Shown piece by piece: positions 15,168-23,598 of a stretch of 64,000 nucleotides of DNA. The DNA comes from QYQD01 sp040754095 (GTDB taxonomy: Bacteria; Desulfobacterota; QYQD01). Position 1 is the stretch's first letter. Every line of letters begins with the position of its first letter. The notes beneath the pieces are model-generated. The model was given only the letters and a program-made list of their open reading frames with translations, was not told the DNA's origin and ran no database searches. The position numbers and the translations under genes are program-made. The stretch is from contig JBFMFO010000014.1 of the NCBI GenBank assembly GCA_040754095.1, positions 1 through 64,000 of the forward strand, read 5' to 3'.

Positions 15168-16940
15168 CTATTTTGAGGAATTACCAAAAGAATTATCAAG
15201 GGACTCCTTGATCAGATGGCTGATAAATCCTTCCGGAGTGGACACTGCCTCGACGGGAAGATGAAAAACGTTTTGCCCGGTCCTATCCTGAATTATTCTC
15301 AGGGCATACTTATATGATTCGGTCAAGCTGTTACAAACAACATAAGCCGTGCTGCCTTCCTGCCGGGCCTGTCCGATTATCTGGTCGATAGCCTCATCTT
15401 CAAAAATAATCTTTATACCATATTTATCCAGAAAAGTGGCCTCATAATCTTTTATTTCCTCGGTTATAAATACAAGCTCTTCCACAGAGGCCTGTATATC
15501 AATATCCCTGGTCAAACATAACTCGGCCAGATACCGTAGCCTGAACGGGGTGACAGACAGCCCACGGTTGTCAAAGATTTCTTTTTGACCTTTCACTATG
15601 GTTGATTTTATAATATTTAATTCTCTCTCCCGGGCCCGACGATAACGTTCAATATAGACCGGATCATCCGGGCCGACAAGCAAACGATCCAGCGCCGCGA
15701 CCGGGTTCTCGACCATCTCCGGAGTGACAACCAGGGAACGAATCGAGGTTGAAGGCAGGGTTTTTTCAAATCCCAAAAGGACCTGCTCTACGACTCTGGA
15801 CAATCCCCGCGCCCCCGTCTTCTCTGTATAGGCCTTCTCAGCCAGGATATGTAATGCCTCATCTTCAAATGTGATGTCTATACCGTAGGCCTTAAAATCG
15901 TGTTTTTTACCTTTTGTTACCGGGCAGTTCGGATTTTTTAGGATATTGTACAGGTCCTCCACGGATAAGCCCCCAAAAACCGCTACTACAGGCAACCGGC
16001 CTATAAATTCTGATTCGAACCCGTATTCAATAAGATCTTCCGCCTTAACATGACATAAATAATCGCTTCTGTCACTCTTGGAAGTAATAGACGCACCGAA
16101 ACCGATTCCCTGATCCGTCAGGCGCTTCTTGATAATATCTGCCAGGTCATTAAAAGCGCCGCTTACTATGAAAAGGATATTCCTGGTGTTAACCGTCCTT
16201 TTTTCCCGTTTGCCGGTCTTTCGGTAACGCTCTATGGCCTCAAGCTGGGCTATAGGGTCGTGGGGAACCCGGAGATCTATGTCTGTCTCTTCCATCGGCT
16301 TTAAAAGGGCGCGCTGAACACCGGTGCGTGAGACGTCCGGGCCTAAATGGTGGGCGCTGGCGGCAATTTTATCTATTTCATCGATATAAATGATGCCATA
16401 CCGGGCCAGATCTATATCCCCGCCCGCCTCCTGCACAAGGTCACGAACCAGGTCTTCCACATCACCGCCCACGTAACCGGTCTCGCTGAACTTGGTGGCA
16501 TCGCCTTTAACAAAAGGCACGCCGAGCTTCCCGGCGATCAGCTTTATCATATAGGTCTTACCCACACCGGTAGGCCCGATCATAATGATGTTATTCTTGA
16601 TCTGCCCCACCTCCGTATCTCTCTTATGCTCCAGCGCATACTTAATACGGCTGAAGTGGGTGCAGACCTTGGTAGCCAGAATAGCCTTGGCCTCCTCCTG
16701 TTTGATTATATATTCATCCAGGTAGGCCTCAAGCTCTTTGGGTTTTATATTAAAATTCAGGATAATATCCCTACCCCTTAAGGTCTTATTGCCTTCGGAT
16801 TCAGATGGACCCGGTTTGGGAAGTACGACCGGCGAGAGGATACGCACCTTATCCCCATATTTTTTGGACAGATACTCCGTCAGCTCCCTTTCTAATTCCT
16901 TCTGGTCAGGAACATTATTATATTCTTTGTCGTTTCCCAT
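15168..16940 (-). CDS. ClpX-like AAA+ ATPase without zinc domain and with a C-terminal extension
   Basis: The 590-residue protein has a ClpX-type AAA+ core: Walker A GPTGVGKT (122-129), pore-loop GYVGGD (155-160), Walker B IIYIDEID (183-190), and an IGF tripeptide (279-281), which in ClpX docks onto ClpP. The N-terminal C4 zinc domain is absent. After the ClpX small domain (ITFEDEALHILAEKA, GARGL) come about 170 extra residues with a second FEDEA-like segment. Canonical ClpX is about 420 residues. I infer a proteolytic unfoldase paralogue with altered substrate choice. Clusters of heme genes lie downstream and ntrX upstream, and neither explains its role. Confidence 0.85.
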   Translation of the reverse strand: MGNDKEYNNVPDQKELERELTEYLSKKYGDKVRILSPVVLPKPGPSESEGNKTLRGRDIILNFNIKPKELEAYLDEYIIKQEEAKAILATKVCTHFSRIKYALEHKRDTEVGQIKNNIIMIGPTGVGKTYMIKLIAGKLGVPFVKGDATKFSETGYVGGDVEDLVRDLVQEAGGDIDLARYGIIYIDEIDKIAASAHHLGPDVSRTGVQRALLKPMEETDIDLRVPHDPIAQLEAIERYRKTGKREKRTVNTRNILFIVSGAFNDLADIIKKRLTDQGIGFGASITSKSDRSDYLCHVKAEDLIEYGFESEFIGRLPVVAVFGGLSVEDLYNILKNPNCPVTKGKKHDFKAYGIDITFEDEALHILAEKAYTEKTGARGLSRVVEQVLLGFEKTLPSTSIRSLVVTPEMVENPVAALDRLLVGPDDPVYIERYRRARERELNIIKSTIVKGQKEIFDNRGLSVTPFRLRYLAELCLTRDIDIQASVEELVFITEEIKDYEATFLDKYGIKIIFEDEAIDQIIGQARQEGSTAYVVCNSLTESYKYALRIIQDRTGQNVFHLPVEAVSTPEGFISHLIKESLDNSFGNSSK

Positions 16941-17040
16941 CTTGAACTTACCAAGTCTTATACAAAATCTCTTATGCTTATCAATATAGTCACTAACTGC
17001 CCATATTTCAAATTATTTTTGATGGACAATAATTGATGAA

Positions 17041-17213
17041 TTCGTAAAAAATCTAAGACATCACGCAAGGCCGCCAAGGACGCAAAAATAATAGAATCGG
17101 GAACTCAGGAACTCATGAAAAAATCTTTCATCCCTGATTTCTTGATTTCCAGATTTTCATTTTTCTTCGCGGTCTTTGCGCTGTTGCGTGAGGAATTGAT
17201 TTCTTATGAGGCC
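17041..17213. repeat. MITE-like inverted-repeat element (TCGTAAAAA family)
   Basis: The 321-bp gap between the ClpX-like gene and ntrX holds this element. It starts TTCGTAAAAAATC and ends near TTCTTATGAGGCC, with internal complementary arms CACGCAAGG..AAGGACGC and GCGGTCTTTGCG..TTGCGTG. Related elements with similar ends lie at 37763-37947 and 41974-42150, each with a different interior. There is no convincing gene. Confidence 0.6.
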
Positions 17214-17261
17214 ATCATAATTCGCTGACCGCTGATTGCTGAAAGCTATTTTAAAGCTGTC

Positions 17262-18638
17262 TTATTGCCCGGACCTTACACTGTCCATGCCTAAGGCCTT
17301 CATCTTGCGGTGGAGATGGCTTCTCTCCAGACCTATCTTTTCAGCCGTCTGGGAGATATTGCCGTCATTTTCAGCCAGTTTATGCAATATAAACTCGCGC
17401 TCAAAATGAGCCTTGGCATCCTTAAACGTCCCGAACGCAAACATATCGCCTGTCTTCTTTTCTACCGTTTTAGTCCCCCGTATCGAAGAAGGAACGTCCT
17501 TCTCTGTAATAAGTGCGCCCGGGGACATGATCACCAATCTTTCCACAACATTTCTCAACTCCCTGACATTTCCGGGCCAATGATAGGCAGCGAGCAATTG
17601 CAGGGCGCCATCGCTTATTTCTTTGCGCTTTAACCCGCCATCCGAAGCGAATTCAGCCAAAAACTCCTTAACTAAAAGGGGGATATCGCTCAACCGCTCC
17701 CTTAGCGGGGGGACTTCGATCGGCACTACATTTAATCGGTGGTAAAGATCCTCACGAAAATTACCTCTTTTAATCTCTTCCTCAAGGTCCTTGTTGGATG
17801 CGGCGATGACCCGCACATCAACATTTATGGTCTTTGTCCCGCCTACCCGTTCGAATTTTTGCTCCTGCAGGATGCGCAGTATCTTGGCCTGGGTCTTAAG
17901 ACTCATATCGCCGATCTCATCCAGGAAGAGTGTGCCTTCGTTGGCCTGGTCAAACTTGCCGCGCCTCATGTTGGTAGCGCCTGTAAAGGAGCCCTTTTCA
18001 TGCCCGAAAAGCTCGCTTTCAATAAGTTCTTCAGGAATGGCTGCGCAGTTTACCTCGATCAGAGGCCGGGACGCTCGCTTGCTCTGCCTGTGGATGGCAT
18101 GAGACACCAACTCCTTGCCTACCCCATTTTCCCCCTTTATCAATACCCAGGCCGAAGTAGGCGCCACCAGGACAATCTGTCTCTTTAACTCCAGCATCGC
18201 CTCGCTTTGCCCGGTGAGTTCCGGTTTACGCCCTACCCGCTGGCGTAAAAGAAGATTTTCCTCTTCTAACCGGCTGTAATCAAGAGTATTATTTATAGTT
18301 AGAACGACTTTTTCCAGGGAAAGCGGTTTTTCAATAAAATCATGCGCCCCCAGTTTGGTCGCCTTGACTGCCGTCTCTACCGTGCCATGGCCGGACATTA
18401 TCACTACGGGAAGAAATGGGTAATCAAGTTTGATCCTTCTGAGCACTTCCAGCCCATCTATGCCCGGAGGCATCCACACGTCTAAGAGCACTAAATCCGG
18501 CGCTACCTCGCTTAGCCGGCCCAGGGCATCCTCGCCATTCTGCGCCCGGACAGGCTCAAATCCCTCGTCCTCCAGTATCCCACTCAGGGAGTCCAGGATG
18601 CTTGCTTCATCATCAACTATCAATATGCGTTTGGCCAT
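17262..18638 (-). CDS. Sigma54-dependent NtrX-like response regulator
   Basis: The 458-residue regulator has a receiver domain (phospho-Asp in LVLLDVWMPPG, about residue 54), a sigma54-interaction AAA+ domain (Walker A GENGVGKE, GSFTGAT in place of canonical GAFTGA, Walker B GTLFLDEIGD) and a C-terminal Fis-type helix-turn-helix (NISQTAEKIGLERSHLHRKM). It is paired with the upstream NtrY-like kinase (21 bp gap). NtrYX systems respond to nitrogen or redox and envelope signals; the target here is unknown. The GSFTGA variant occurs in NtrX-type regulators, some of which do not activate sigma54. Confidence 0.9.
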   Translation of the reverse strand: MAKRILIVDDEASILDSLSGILEDEGFEPVRAQNGEDALGRLSEVAPDLVLLDVWMPPGIDGLEVLRRIKLDYPFLPVVIMSGHGTVETAVKATKLGAHDFIEKPLSLEKVVLTINNTLDYSRLEEENLLLRQRVGRKPELTGQSEAMLELKRQIVLVAPTSAWVLIKGENGVGKELVSHAIHRQSKRASRPLIEVNCAAIPEELIESELFGHEKGSFTGATNMRRGKFDQANEGTLFLDEIGDMSLKTQAKILRILQEQKFERVGGTKTINVDVRVIAASNKDLEEEIKRGNFREDLYHRLNVVPIEVPPLRERLSDIPLLVKEFLAEFASDGGLKRKEISDGALQLLAAYHWPGNVRELRNVVERLVIMSPGALITEKDVPSSIRGTKTVEKKTGDMFAFGTFKDAKAHFEREFILHKLAENDGNISQTAEKIGLERSHLHRKMKALGMDSVRSGQ

Positions 18639-18659
18639 ATCCCGAACCCATACGTCCTT

Positions 18660-20891
18660 TCATACCTGCAAGGGCAGTTCAATAACAAACCTGGCCCCAT
18701 TGGGTTCATTGTCCTGCACCCTTATATAACCATTGTGATCCGAGATAATAGTGCTTACAATACTCAATCCCAGACCCGTCCCACCTTTCTTAGTTGAAAA
18801 ATAAGGTTCAAATAGCCTCTCTCTGTCTTCGGGGGCGATACCCTTACCGGTATCACTGACTTCAATCCTTACCATAGGCGGATTAGAATTGTCATAAAAA
18901 AGCTCTGTCTCAATTTTACCATGACCCTCCATAGCGGCAAGCGCATTATCAAAGAGATTGATCATGACCCGTTTGATCTGCTCGCGATCAAAGTAAAATT
19001 TGGGGATAGGTTGATGCACCCTGGTGACAAAGTCGATATCTTTATGACTATCGCGATATAGGGTTATGCTTTCCTCAACAACGCCTTCTAAATTATTCAG
19101 GGCTGGATTTGTCGCCGGCAAGCGGGCAAAAAGCGAAAATTCATTGACCAGTCGTTTCAATTCCTCTACCTGGCTAATGATGGTCCTGGTACAGTCATCG
19201 AGCACCTTGCTGTCATCGGCCAACTTCTCGATATATCTCTTACGCAATCTCTGGGCCGATAATTGTATCGGCGTCAAAGGGTTCTTTACTTCATGCGCTA
19301 TGCGCCTGGCCACTTCACGCCAGGCCGCCATCCGCTGGACCTTTTCTAATTGAGTCAGGTCATCAAAAACAATGACTATGCCGATATTATTACCGGTGTC
19401 ATCTTTCAAAAGCGTGGCATTAACGAGGAGGGAAAGGCCCCTGTTGCCGGCCGTAATTCGAATTGACTTTTGTACGGAACCCTTCTTTGCCCGCCGGGCT
19501 TCCTCCACCAGGGCATTAATTATAGCTAATTGCCCCGGCGTAGCCAATTCGTGATAGGTCTTGCCGACAACGTCTCCGTGGCGTAACCCGAACAATTCCT
19601 CGGCAAATTTATTCATGGTGCTGATGCGGCCGTCATTGTCAATGGAAACGACACCGGCCGCCACATTCCTCAGGATTATTTCCGTGTAGCGCCGTCTCTG
19701 TTCCAATTCCAAGTAACTCCTTTGGAGTTCTTCGCCGGCCCTTTCCAATTCGGAGTGACTTCTCTTGAGGTCGGCGGTCATCTTGTTAAACGAGTCCACC
19801 AGGGTCCCGACCTCATCCTCTGACCGGACGTCGATAGTAAAATCAAGGTCTCCTCCGGCGATGCGACGCGTCCCTTCGGCTAAATGCTGAATAGGAACGG
19901 TAATGCCTCTGGCCAGGTAAAAGCCGAACCAGGTCGCAGAAAAGACGATGATCAGACTAATGATCAAAAGAATAATGATTAAGCTGATCTTGATCGGGTT
20001 TTTGAGAAGCTTCAACTGCTTATAGTTTTCAATACCCCCGGCTATATTCTTCATCTTGTCGGTAAGGCCGGCCGGGACAAAAATACCGACGGCCAGGACG
20101 CCGATAACATCCTTCCCATCGGCAGATGAAAAAATAGGGTCAAATCCCCTCACTAAATCACCATCAGCGGAGGTAAAGGTATCGACAATACCCTTTTCGC
20201 CATTGAGACAGCGTCTCAATGTTTTTGAGGAAATTTGCGCCAGTTCAAACATTCCTACACCCGGCCGCCGGTAACCGGCTAATTCTTCATACGAAGGAAG
20301 AATAACCTCCACAGTATCAAGATGAAACTCTTCCTGTCTGGCCCGCAGATACCGGGTGAGCTCGCCCCGGGCCGCTTCAGACATCAATCCGGAGCGGGTG
20401 ATTTCTCCGCTCATCCGGTCGGCATGGGTAATTACATTTTCCTCGACCTGTTTATAAAATGTACGCCCTACCTCTAAAGAGTCCTCTAGAGACTTTTCTA
20501 CGCGTACATTAAACCAATAATCAATGCTCGTATTTATGAACTGCAATGAAATAAAAAAGAGAAAGGTAGTCGGCAGAAGGGCAAACAGGACAAAAGCCAC
20601 AACCAGCCTGGTGCGCAGCCTGGCCCCCAGTATGTTGTGACGCCGCTCGAAGATAAGCTTAACTACACTCCTTAGAACCAAAAAAATGAGAAGAAGAATG
20701 AGGATAAGGTTGATGTTTATGAGGGCAAAAAGGAGGATACTCCCGCCCATAATCTTAGACGGAGAAAGATGTAAGACCTTGATACCCAGAAAGGCCAGCC
20801 CGATAATCAAGACCAGCGTAATCAGAATAATAAGTCTTTCCCGTTTCTGTCTTTTCCTTTCCTTGCTCTGGATATCCGGTATTTCGGTCAT
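18660..20891 (-). CDS. NtrY-like membrane sensor histidine kinase
   Basis: The 743-residue kinase has several N-terminal transmembrane helices (about 18-40, 48-75, 90-112), a large extracytoplasmic sensor region, another helix near 303-328, then HAMP, PAS (about 410-500), HisKA with His in RRIAHEVKNPLTPIQ, and an HATPase domain (NLFDNALAAM, DTGKGIAPED, GTGLGLSI). This order is typical of NtrY. Its partner regulator follows directly, and a DUF4390 gene precedes it by 4 bp, a frequent arrangement in deltaproteobacteria. The signal is unknown. Confidence 0.92.
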   Translation of the reverse strand: MTEIPDIQSKERKRQKRERLIILITLVLIIGLAFLGIKVLHLSPSKIMGGSILLFALININLILILLLIFLVLRSVVKLIFERRHNILGARLRTRLVVAFVLFALLPTTFLFFISLQFINTSIDYWFNVRVEKSLEDSLEVGRTFYKQVEENVITHADRMSGEITRSGLMSEAARGELTRYLRARQEEFHLDTVEVILPSYEELAGYRRPGVGMFELAQISSKTLRRCLNGEKGIVDTFTSADGDLVRGFDPIFSSADGKDVIGVLAVGIFVPAGLTDKMKNIAGGIENYKQLKLLKNPIKISLIIILLIISLIIVFSATWFGFYLARGITVPIQHLAEGTRRIAGGDLDFTIDVRSEDEVGTLVDSFNKMTADLKRSHSELERAGEELQRSYLELEQRRRYTEIILRNVAAGVVSIDNDGRISTMNKFAEELFGLRHGDVVGKTYHELATPGQLAIINALVEEARRAKKGSVQKSIRITAGNRGLSLLVNATLLKDDTGNNIGIVIVFDDLTQLEKVQRMAAWREVARRIAHEVKNPLTPIQLSAQRLRKRYIEKLADDSKVLDDCTRTIISQVEELKRLVNEFSLFARLPATNPALNNLEGVVEESITLYRDSHKDIDFVTRVHQPIPKFYFDREQIKRVMINLFDNALAAMEGHGKIETELFYDNSNPPMVRIEVSDTGKGIAPEDRERLFEPYFSTKKGGTGLGLSIVSTIISDHNGYIRVQDNEPNGARFVIELPLQV

Positions 20892-20895
20892 TATT

Positions 20896-21465
20896 TTAGT
20901 ATTTAAACTCTACGCTATAATTATCTGTCTCCGAATCCCAAAAAGAAAACAAGGAGATTATATAATGAAGCGCAGAGGAAGTAGTCTCTTTCTCCAGAAC
21001 GGCCTTTATCTGAAGCTGATAGAGATTGTTTGGGGTGAGTTTCTTCAAGGCAATAACCGGGACCCCGGTTATTTCGCTTGCTGCTTGCTGGGCCCTGGCC
21101 GCTTCCTTAAATCTAAGCTTCTTACCATCTAAATCGACAAAGAACTCCTCCTTCAACGCATCATAGCGAATACTGTGCTCCATATCCAGCGAGGCCAGGA
21201 GGGAGTCCGGCCAGAGATGGTGGACCTGGTAAAGACGGATATTCAAATTAAGTCTTATCGTAAGGCCGTTCATAAGGGCCTTTCTGGTGTCGCTATCGAA
21301 GCAGTTCCGAACGTTAAAAAAGGCCAGCAATTCATTGCTTGAGTTGTTTACGATGACATCGGTTAACTTTATATCATTGGCCTCCAGAGACGGCGTAAGA
21401 AACACAGACAGGGCCACAAAAATGACAAGCAGGCGTCGCCAGCTATGATGAATTGTTTTTCTCAT
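20896..21465 (-). CDS. DUF4390 exported protein of the NtrYX operon
   Basis: The 189-residue protein has an N-terminal signal peptide (RRLLVIFVALSVFL, cleavage probably after LEA) and a beta-rich body with two regularly spaced segments. It matches the layout of DUF4390 proteins, commonly encoded just upstream of ntrY. A periplasmic role in signal input to the kinase is inference. It is the first gene of the three-gene unit, 4 bp before the kinase start. Confidence 0.8.
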   Translation of the reverse strand: MRKTIHHSWRRLLVIFVALSVFLTPSLEANDIKLTDVIVNNSSNELLAFFNVRNCFDSDTRKALMNGLTIRLNLNIRLYQVHHLWPDSLLASLDMEHSIRYDALKEEFFVDLDGKKLRFKEAARAQQAASEITGVPVIALKKLTPNNLYQLQIKAVLEKETTSSALHYIISLFSFWDSETDNYSVEFKY

Positions 21466-21557
21466 AAGTTATGGGCGGAATCAGGCGTGTTTTTAGAAAA
21501 TTTAACTAATAGCATAGTGAATTGCAACAGCTTTTCGTCTAGAATTTCCCCTATCTT

Positions 21558-21730
21558 ATGGAAACCGCCATTCCTGAGCGAAACTTGCTGGAGCAGTGGG
21601 GCACCCTTCGAGGACGAGCAGGAAGGGGAAAGCCAGCCCTTTAGTGGCTGGAAGGGGTAAGCGTTCCCCGCCTGCGAGTCCCAAAGGGGTCACTGCGCAA
21701 GCCGTGAAGAGAAGGGACGGCGGTTTCCAT
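21558..21730 (-). repeat. 173-nt structured repeat element, copy B (possible RNA)
   Basis: The same length and architecture as copy A at 9064-9236. The terminal stem is ATGGAAACCGCC / GGCGGTTTCCAT (12 bp), where A has ATGGAATCC / GGATTCCAT. The internal hairpin is CCAGCC-CTTTAGT-GGCTGG, where A has CCCGCC / GGCGGG. Both differences keep pairing on the two sides. It starts 26 nt after the hpt stop codon in the minus direction. Confidence 0.75.
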
Positions 21731-21756
21731 TGCCGGTAAGTAAAAGCGTATGCGCA

Positions 21757-22278
21757 CTAAGTCATAGTAATGGAACAAATATCCGGCAGGTGACGATAAT
21801 TCTCGTTGTAATCCAGGCCATACCCTACCAGGAAACCCCTTTCCAGTTCAAAGCCCACGTAGTCTATAACAATGGGCGTTTTTCGTCGCCCGGTCTTACT
21901 TATAAGGGCGCAAACCTTAATAGAACGCGGTTTATGAAGGGCTATTATGTCGTTAAAATAACTCAGCGTATGACCGGTATCTATAATATCTTCCACCACC
22001 AGGACATTTTTATCGGTAATAGGCAGCTCGATATCTTTGGTGAACCTGACCTCGCCGGTGGATTCTGTTTTGGAGCCATAGCTGGCCAAACGTACAAAGT
22101 CAACCTGAACCGGGATATCCAGAGAACGCATCAAGTCAGCCATAAAAACAAAAGCGCCATTTAATACACCGATTAATACCAGTTCACGGCCGGCGTATTC
22201 CCTGGAGATTTGTCTCCCTAACTCCTTGATCCTCTTCTGGATTACGCCCCGGGTAAACGCAAGCTCCTTTTTGCACAT
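21757..22278 (-). CDS. hpt: Hypoxanthine phosphoribosyltransferase
   Basis: The enzyme salvages hypoxanthine (and often guanine) to the nucleotide using PRPP. With the ATG at 22278 it has 173 residues, the normal size. It shows VLIGVLNGAFVFMADL, the PRPP signature VLVVEDIIDTGHTL, and the C-terminal DYVGFELERGFLVGYGLDYNE segment. GGGAGA lies 5-10 nt before this ATG. A longer frame from 22416 only translates the dispersed repeat at 22333-22420. It is divergent from pdxA. Confidence 0.93.
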   Translation of the reverse strand: MCKKELAFTRGVIQKRIKELGRQISREYAGRELVLIGVLNGAFVFMADLMRSLDIPVQVDFVRLASYGSKTESTGEVRFTKDIELPITDKNVLVVEDIIDTGHTLSYFNDIIALHKPRSIKVCALISKTGRRKTPIVIDYVGFELERGFLVGYGLDYNENYRHLPDICSITMT

Positions 22279-22332
22279 AGTATCTCCCTGTTTATGGACA
22301 AAATGGAAGCTCCCCGTCCGCCTGAGCGGACA

Positions 22333-22420
22333 GGGGAATCTCCGTATGCAAGGTAAAATGCATCGTATTCGCTCGCTAACCCCGCTGCAAGCAGCGAAAA
22401 ATGCGTCGATATACATGTTC
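22333..22420. repeat. Dispersed repeat C, copy 1
   Basis: This stretch contains GGGGAATCTCCGTATGCAAG, a GTAAAATGCATCGTATTCGC run and CTCGCTAACCCCGC, and it is found inverted at 52253-52341. It contains the palindromes GCTGCAAGCAGC and GCGAAT/ATTCGC. It lies in the leader of hpt. Confidence 0.65.
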
Positions 22421-22496
22421 AGATACTCACGTTAGAATAAAGGCGAACACTTGTCAACTTATGCTTTATAGGGCTTGACAAGGAGAGAAACGGACA

Positions 22497-22525
22497 TTGA
22501 CATTAAGCATCTGATTTTTTAAATT
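22497..22525 (+). promoter_or_regulatory. Candidate sigma70 promoter of pdxA-uvrA
   Basis: TTGACA (22497-22502) and TAAATT (22520-22525) are separated by 17 nt. The predicted transcript start is about 12 nt before the AAGGAG Shine-Dalgarno sequence of pdxA. Confidence 0.6.
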
Positions 22526-22557
22526 AATATATTTAAAATCATTAAGGAGCTAAGAAG

Positions 22558-23592
22558 CTGACGCTACCCGTTATTGCCTTGACTATGGGTTGCCCGGTGG
22601 GGATCGGTCCGGAAATTATCGCCCGTTCTCTCGCCTTACATGAGGTATATACTTATTGCCGGCCTGTTGTGGTGGGGGATCGGGCTATCATGGAACGGGC
22701 GGTTAAGACTACAGGCGTCTCTTTAGACATAAGCGTAATAGAGGAGGCCGATATTGAGCAAATTGAGCGCTCCTTTCGACAGGGTAATCGACCTGAAAAA
22801 ATCTTTCTCCTTCCAGTTTCTGAGCTGAATTCCGCACAGTGTGTTTATGGCCGGCCGACTGCCCGGACGGGCGCCGCTATGGTTAGTTATATACTGCGCG
22901 CTATTGAATTGGCCCTCTCCGGCTGCGTACAGGCTATAACTACCGCCCCGATTAATAAAGAGGCCATGCACATGGCAGGGTATGAATACCCGGGCCATAC
23001 AGAGCTTCTGGTAGAGAAAACGGGCGCAAGGCGGTACGCCATGATGCTGGCGGGCGACAGGCTAAAAGTAGTGCCGGTAACCATCCATCTGCCCCTCCGG
23101 GACGTAGCAACCCGGTTAACCCGGGAAAAGATTCTGGAAAACCTGATAGTTACTGATTCGGCATTGCGCCGGTATTTTGGTCCGGAGCAACCCCGGCTTG
23201 CCGTTGCGGCCTTGAATCCGCATGCCGGAGAAAGAGGTCTCTTTGGGGATGAGGAGGTAAGAATAATCTCCCCCGCTATTGATGCCGCTAAAGGATTGGG
23301 AATAGATGCCCGGGGGCCATTTCCGGCTGACACTGTATTTTATCGGGCCAGCCAGGGAGAGTTCACCGCGGTTATCGCCATGTATCATGATCAGGCCCTT
23401 ATCCCTTTAAAACTACTGCATTTCAAGGACGGGGTAAACATAACCTTAGGGTTGCCCATTATTCGCACTTCTGTAGATCACGGAACGGCTTATGACCTGG
23501 CGGGTAGCGGAAAGGCCGATCCAGCCAGCCTCATGGCCGCGCTCAGGTTAGCCGCCCATATGGCTACGCATCGAAAGGGACATGGTGTCTGA
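22558..23592 (+). CDS. pdxA: 4-hydroxythreonine-4-phosphate dehydrogenase PdxA, probable CTG start
   Basis: PdxA oxidises 4-phosphohydroxy-L-threonine in pyridoxal 5'-phosphate synthesis. The protein carries the metal-binding histidines in GHTELL, MYHDQALIPLK and SVDHGTAYD. Family members begin close to P-x-I-A-x-T-M-G-D-P-x-G-I-G-P-E. Here that block (PVIALTMGCPVGIGPE) is only complete if translation starts at CTG 22558, which has AAGGAG 8 nt upstream. The first standard in-frame start (TTG 22579) would cut into the conserved strand. The usual Asp of GDP is Cys here. It is followed 6 bp later by uvrA. Confidence 0.92.
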   Translation: MTLPVIALTMGCPVGIGPEIIARSLALHEVYTYCRPVVVGDRAIMERAVKTTGVSLDISVIEEADIEQIERSFRQGNRPEKIFLLPVSELNSAQCVYGRPTARTGAAMVSYILRAIELALSGCVQAITTAPINKEAMHMAGYEYPGHTELLVEKTGARRYAMMLAGDRLKVVPVTIHLPLRDVATRLTREKILENLIVTDSALRRYFGPEQPRLAVAALNPHAGERGLFGDEEVRIISPAIDAAKGLGIDARGPFPADTVFYRASQGEFTAVIAMYHDQALIPLKLLHFKDGVNITLGLPIIRTSVDHGTAYDLAGSGKADPASLMAALRLAAHMATHRKGHGV

Positions 23593-23598
23593 AGATAA

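Noticed and set aside
22279..22416. N-terminal extension of hpt
   Set aside because: The extension translates dispersed repeat C; the ATG at 22278 has a good Shine-Dalgarno sequence and gives the normal enzyme length.
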